This document shows, one piece after another, positions 62,005 to 64,000 of a DNA stretch of 64,000 bases; position 1 is the first letter of the stretch, and every line of letters begins with the position of its first letter. The translations under genes and the position numbers were made by a program. This DNA comes from Tunturibacter empetritectus (GTDB lineage Bacteria; Acidobacteriota; Terriglobia; Terriglobales; Acidobacteriaceae), in the NCBI RefSeq assembly GCF_040358985.1, contig NZ_CP132932.1:992001-1056000 (forward strand), read 5' to 3'. Under the pieces are notes generated by a model that was not told where the DNA came from, ran no database searches, and saw only the letters and a program-made list of their open reading frames with translations.

Positions 62005-63306
62005 ATGAAGCGACTGGCCCTGAGACTTATAGCCATCACACTCTCTGCTGCAAGCCAACTCCACGCTCAAAATCCTGTCGGCTCCTGGCAAGCCACACTA
62101 CCTGACGAGTCGCAGGGACTCCGCATCATGCTGAAGATCGAAAAGGGCGAGACAAACAGCACCATCGACTCCTGGAAAGGGACTCTTTACACGATCAACC
62201 AGGCGGACAAAACCTACCCCACGACGACCCTCACCATCACAGGCGCTCTTATCAAATTCACCGTCGACGACTACCACGTGTCGTATGAAGGAACGATCTC
62301 TCCAGACGGAAACTCCATCGCCGGAACCTTCACGCAGGGCAAATCCCAACCCCTCACCTTCAACCGTGCCACCGAAGCCACCGCATGGCCGCTCGACTCC
62401 ACGCCGCACAAGGTCCAGTTCGTTCCCGTTGAAGCAGACGTCAAACTCGAAGTCCTCGACTGGGGAGGCACCGGCCGCCCACTCGTCCTCCTCAGCGGTC
62501 TGGGCAACGACGCCCACGTATTCGACAACTTCGCGCTCAAGCTAACTCCGAACTACCACGTCTACGGTATTACCCGCCGCGGCTTCGGTGCCTCCAGCGT
62601 ACCGCCCGCCACCGTAGCCAACTACAACGCCGACCGCCTCGGAGACGATGTCCTGGCTGTCATCAGCGCCCTCAAACTAAACCAACCCATCGTCGTCGGC
62701 CACTCGATCGCCGGCGAAGAGTTAAGCTCCATCGGAAGCCGGCACCCGGAAAAAGTCGCCGCACTCATCTATCTCGATGCAGCCTTCCCCTACGCCTTCT
62801 ACAACCACGCCAACACCGACTTATTTCTGGATATGGTCGACGTCAGAACACAGATCGATGCGCTCCAGGCAGGCGCTGTGCTGGAGCCGAAGTTTGTGGA
62901 CAACATGCTGACCAGTGTCGCCCAACTCGAAAAGGATCTGCAGAAAACAAAAAATGACCTGGCGAAGATGCTCCCTCCATACCCGCCGCCGCCTCCGCCG
63001 CTTGGTTTAGCGATCATGTTCGGGCAGCAAAAATACACGCAGATCCCCGCTCCCATCCTCTCCATCGTGGCGTGCCCGCATGCCTTCGGCGATAACTTCC
63101 ACTTCCACACCACTCCGGAAGGGAAGGCAGCGATTATTAAAGAAGACGAGGCTCGCTGCACGGCTCAGGCGGACGCATTCCAGTCTGGCGTACCATCAGC
63201 TCACATTGTTCGCCTGCCAAACGCCGACCACTACGTCTTCAAATCGAATGAAGCCGACACCCTCCGTGAGATGAACGCATTCATCGCGACTCTCCCAGGA
63301 AATTGA
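62005..63306 (+). CDS. Secreted alpha/beta hydrolase with N-terminal beta domain
   Basis: This 433-residue protein has a signal (LALRLIAITLSAASQLHAQ), an N-terminal beta domain of ~115 residues (GSWQATLPDESQGLRIMLKI...VSYEGTISPDGNSIAGTF), then the alpha/beta hydrolase fold: nucleophile elbow GHSIAG (Ser), the likely acid in the AALIYLDAAFPYAF region, and the catalytic His in LPNADHYVFK. A Pro-rich stretch (PPYPPPPPPLG) interrupts the cap. It may be an esterase or a related enzyme; the substrate is unknown. It lies 24 bp after the permease-prefix gene. Confidence 0.85.
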   Translation: MKRLALRLIAITLSAASQLHAQNPVGSWQATLPDESQGLRIMLKIEKGETNSTIDSWKGTLYTINQADKTYPTTTLTITGALIKFTVDDYHVSYEGTISPDGNSIAGTFTQGKSQPLTFNRATEATAWPLDSTPHKVQFVPVEADVKLEVLDWGGTGRPLVLLSGLGNDAHVFDNFALKLTPNYHVYGITRRGFGASSVPPATVANYNADRLGDDVLAVISALKLNQPIVVGHSIAGEELSSIGSRHPEKVAALIYLDAAFPYAFYNHANTDLFLDMVDVRTQIDALQAGAVLEPKFVDNMLTSVAQLEKDLQKTKNDLAKMLPPYPPPPPPLGLAIMFGQQKYTQIPAPILSIVACPHAFGDNFHFHTTPEGKAAIIKEDEARCTAQADAFQSGVPSAHIVRLPNADHYVFKSNEADTLREMNAFIATLPGN

Positions 63307-63499
63307 GGCGGTCGTAGACTTCCTCTGGTAGGGAACGTGTGCAGCATAGCCAAAAACCAGGGTGACAAATGCGCATTTACGAGGCCTGATCAGCCTCAGT
63401 GAACTGCGGATTGGTGCATCTGCGTTTTTGAAGAGTACGAGCATGGCATGCACGTGTGTGTCGCTCGCCTGCAAAGGTCTGTGAGTTACAGTCTCAGGT
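63307..63499. other. Intergenic region without recognised signals
   Basis: These 193 bp lie between the hydrolase gene and the partial amidohydrolase. I see no terminator or repeat. An open frame on the minus strand is a shadow. Confidence 0.4.
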
Positions 63500-64000
63500 A
63501 TGAGAGTTCTCAACCTTGTTCTATGCCTTGGGTTGATAGCGGGGCAATGCGATCCGGAAAAAGTCTTGCAGGCAGACCTCTTACCTGCGCCGGTGCGGGT
63601 GTGCCAAAGACAGACGCTGGAACTCCGGAATGCGAACTGGTTTGATGGAAATAAGTTTGAACGGGGAACATGGTTTGTTGATGAAGCTGGCCGCTTTACC
63701 CGGAACCGCCCTGCGCACATCGAGCGTGTCTTATCGCTTCAGCATCGCTTTCTAGTGCCAGCGTACGGCGACGCCCACTGTCACAACTTTTCTCACTTAG
63801 CGGACTTGGACAAGCAAACATCACTGTATATCCATGACGGGGTACTCTCCGCTAAGTCGATGACGGACCCCCGGCGAACCGCCGTCGAGGCCGCCGGGCA
63901 ACTGCACCGTTGGGGCGATCCGCTCAACATAGCGTATGCGCACGGTGGTCTTACCGGAACGCGCAGTCATCCTGCCGGCATCTACGAGAGCATCGCGCTT
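63500..64000 (+). CDS. Amidohydrolase-family protein, 3' end outside window
   Basis: The frame is open from the ATG at 63500 to the right edge (167 codons); the stop lies outside. A short signal-like N-terminus (MRVLNLVLCLGLIAGQCDPE) carries a Cys that could be a lipid site, though the motif is imperfect. The start of the metal-dependent amidohydrolase fold follows: LRNANWFDGNKFERGTW, then FLVPAYGDAHCHNFSH with the HxH metal motif, and later LNIAYAHGGLTGT. Codon use looks somewhat less GC-biased than that of neighbouring genes. Substrate unknown. Confidence 0.75.
   Translation, partial: MRVLNLVLCLGLIAGQCDPEKVLQADLLPAPVRVCQRQTLELRNANWFDGNKFERGTWFVDEAGRFTRNRPAHIERVLSLQHRFLVPAYGDAHCHNFSHLADLDKQTSLYIHDGVLSAKSMTDPRRTAVEAAGQLHRWGDPLNIAYAHGGLTGTRSHPAGIYESIAL

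Overview
The window looks like chromosomal DNA of an acidobacterium of the Terriglobia (Edaphobacter/Granulicella/Terriglobus type). This is inferred from gene content: tandem CRTAC1/ASPIC-UnbV propeller proteins, a giant NHL plus Ig-like repeat exoprotein, a PadR regulator followed by the N-terminal prefix of an acidobacterial 'orphan permease', and many secreted peptidases. GC content is fairly high and coding density is ordinary. I see no rRNA, tRNA, CRISPR array, transposase or prophage.

Layout. 1-9.8 kb: a TPR protein cut by the left edge, three consecutive seven-repeat CRTAC1 proteins, a five-haem cytochrome fused to TPRs and a small mono-haem cytochrome, all on the + strand; this looks like one extracytoplasmic redox/binding locus. 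9.9-14 kb: a propeller-type sensor histidine kinase, its NarL-type regulator and a small secreted protein, translationally coupled. 14-26 kb: a GH130-like secreted glycosidase, a 2220-residue NHL/Ig-repeat exoprotein coupled to an outer-membrane barrel, a paralogous barrel, small envelope proteins and a BON protein. 27-29.4 kb: a minus-strand operon of an ECF sigma factor, a two-helix membrane protein, a zinc-ribbon membrane protein and a LytTR regulator. 29.5-35.6 kb: RlmB, an M1-like protein with a broken active site, an AsmA-like protein, a small membrane protein and signal peptidase I. 35.8-45.4 kb: alginate-lyase-like protein, Ser/Thr kinase-TPR sensor, desaturase, an EfpL-type elongation factor, a D-2-hydroxyacid dehydrogenase, a poly-acidic protein and a sodium:solute symporter. 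45.5-54 kb: divergent M13 and M61 peptidases, YihY, a metallo-beta-lactamase-fold hydrolase, an aldo/keto reductase and NDH-2. 54-64 kb: a matrixin-like secreted protein whose zinc site has been lost, thioredoxin reductase, membrane proteins, PadR with a permease-prefix remnant, an alpha/beta hydrolase, and an amidohydrolase running off the right edge.

The most unusual signal is non-coding. A mosaic intergenic repeat of about 270-280 bp (26704-26985 on the minus strand, 32284-32555 on the plus strand) sits just after the stop codon of two unrelated genes. It contains a C-tract, a hairpin plus T-run whose stem sequence differs between copies, and a conserved TTGACA end. Both copies are followed in the same order by a second repeat. 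Other points of interest are the coupled redox/CRTAC1 array, two 'dead' metalloprotease-like proteins (HSxxH; RAFGRVLGLGWS in place of a metzincin zinc motif), the EfpL-type elongation factor, and the Asp/Glu-tailed small protein.
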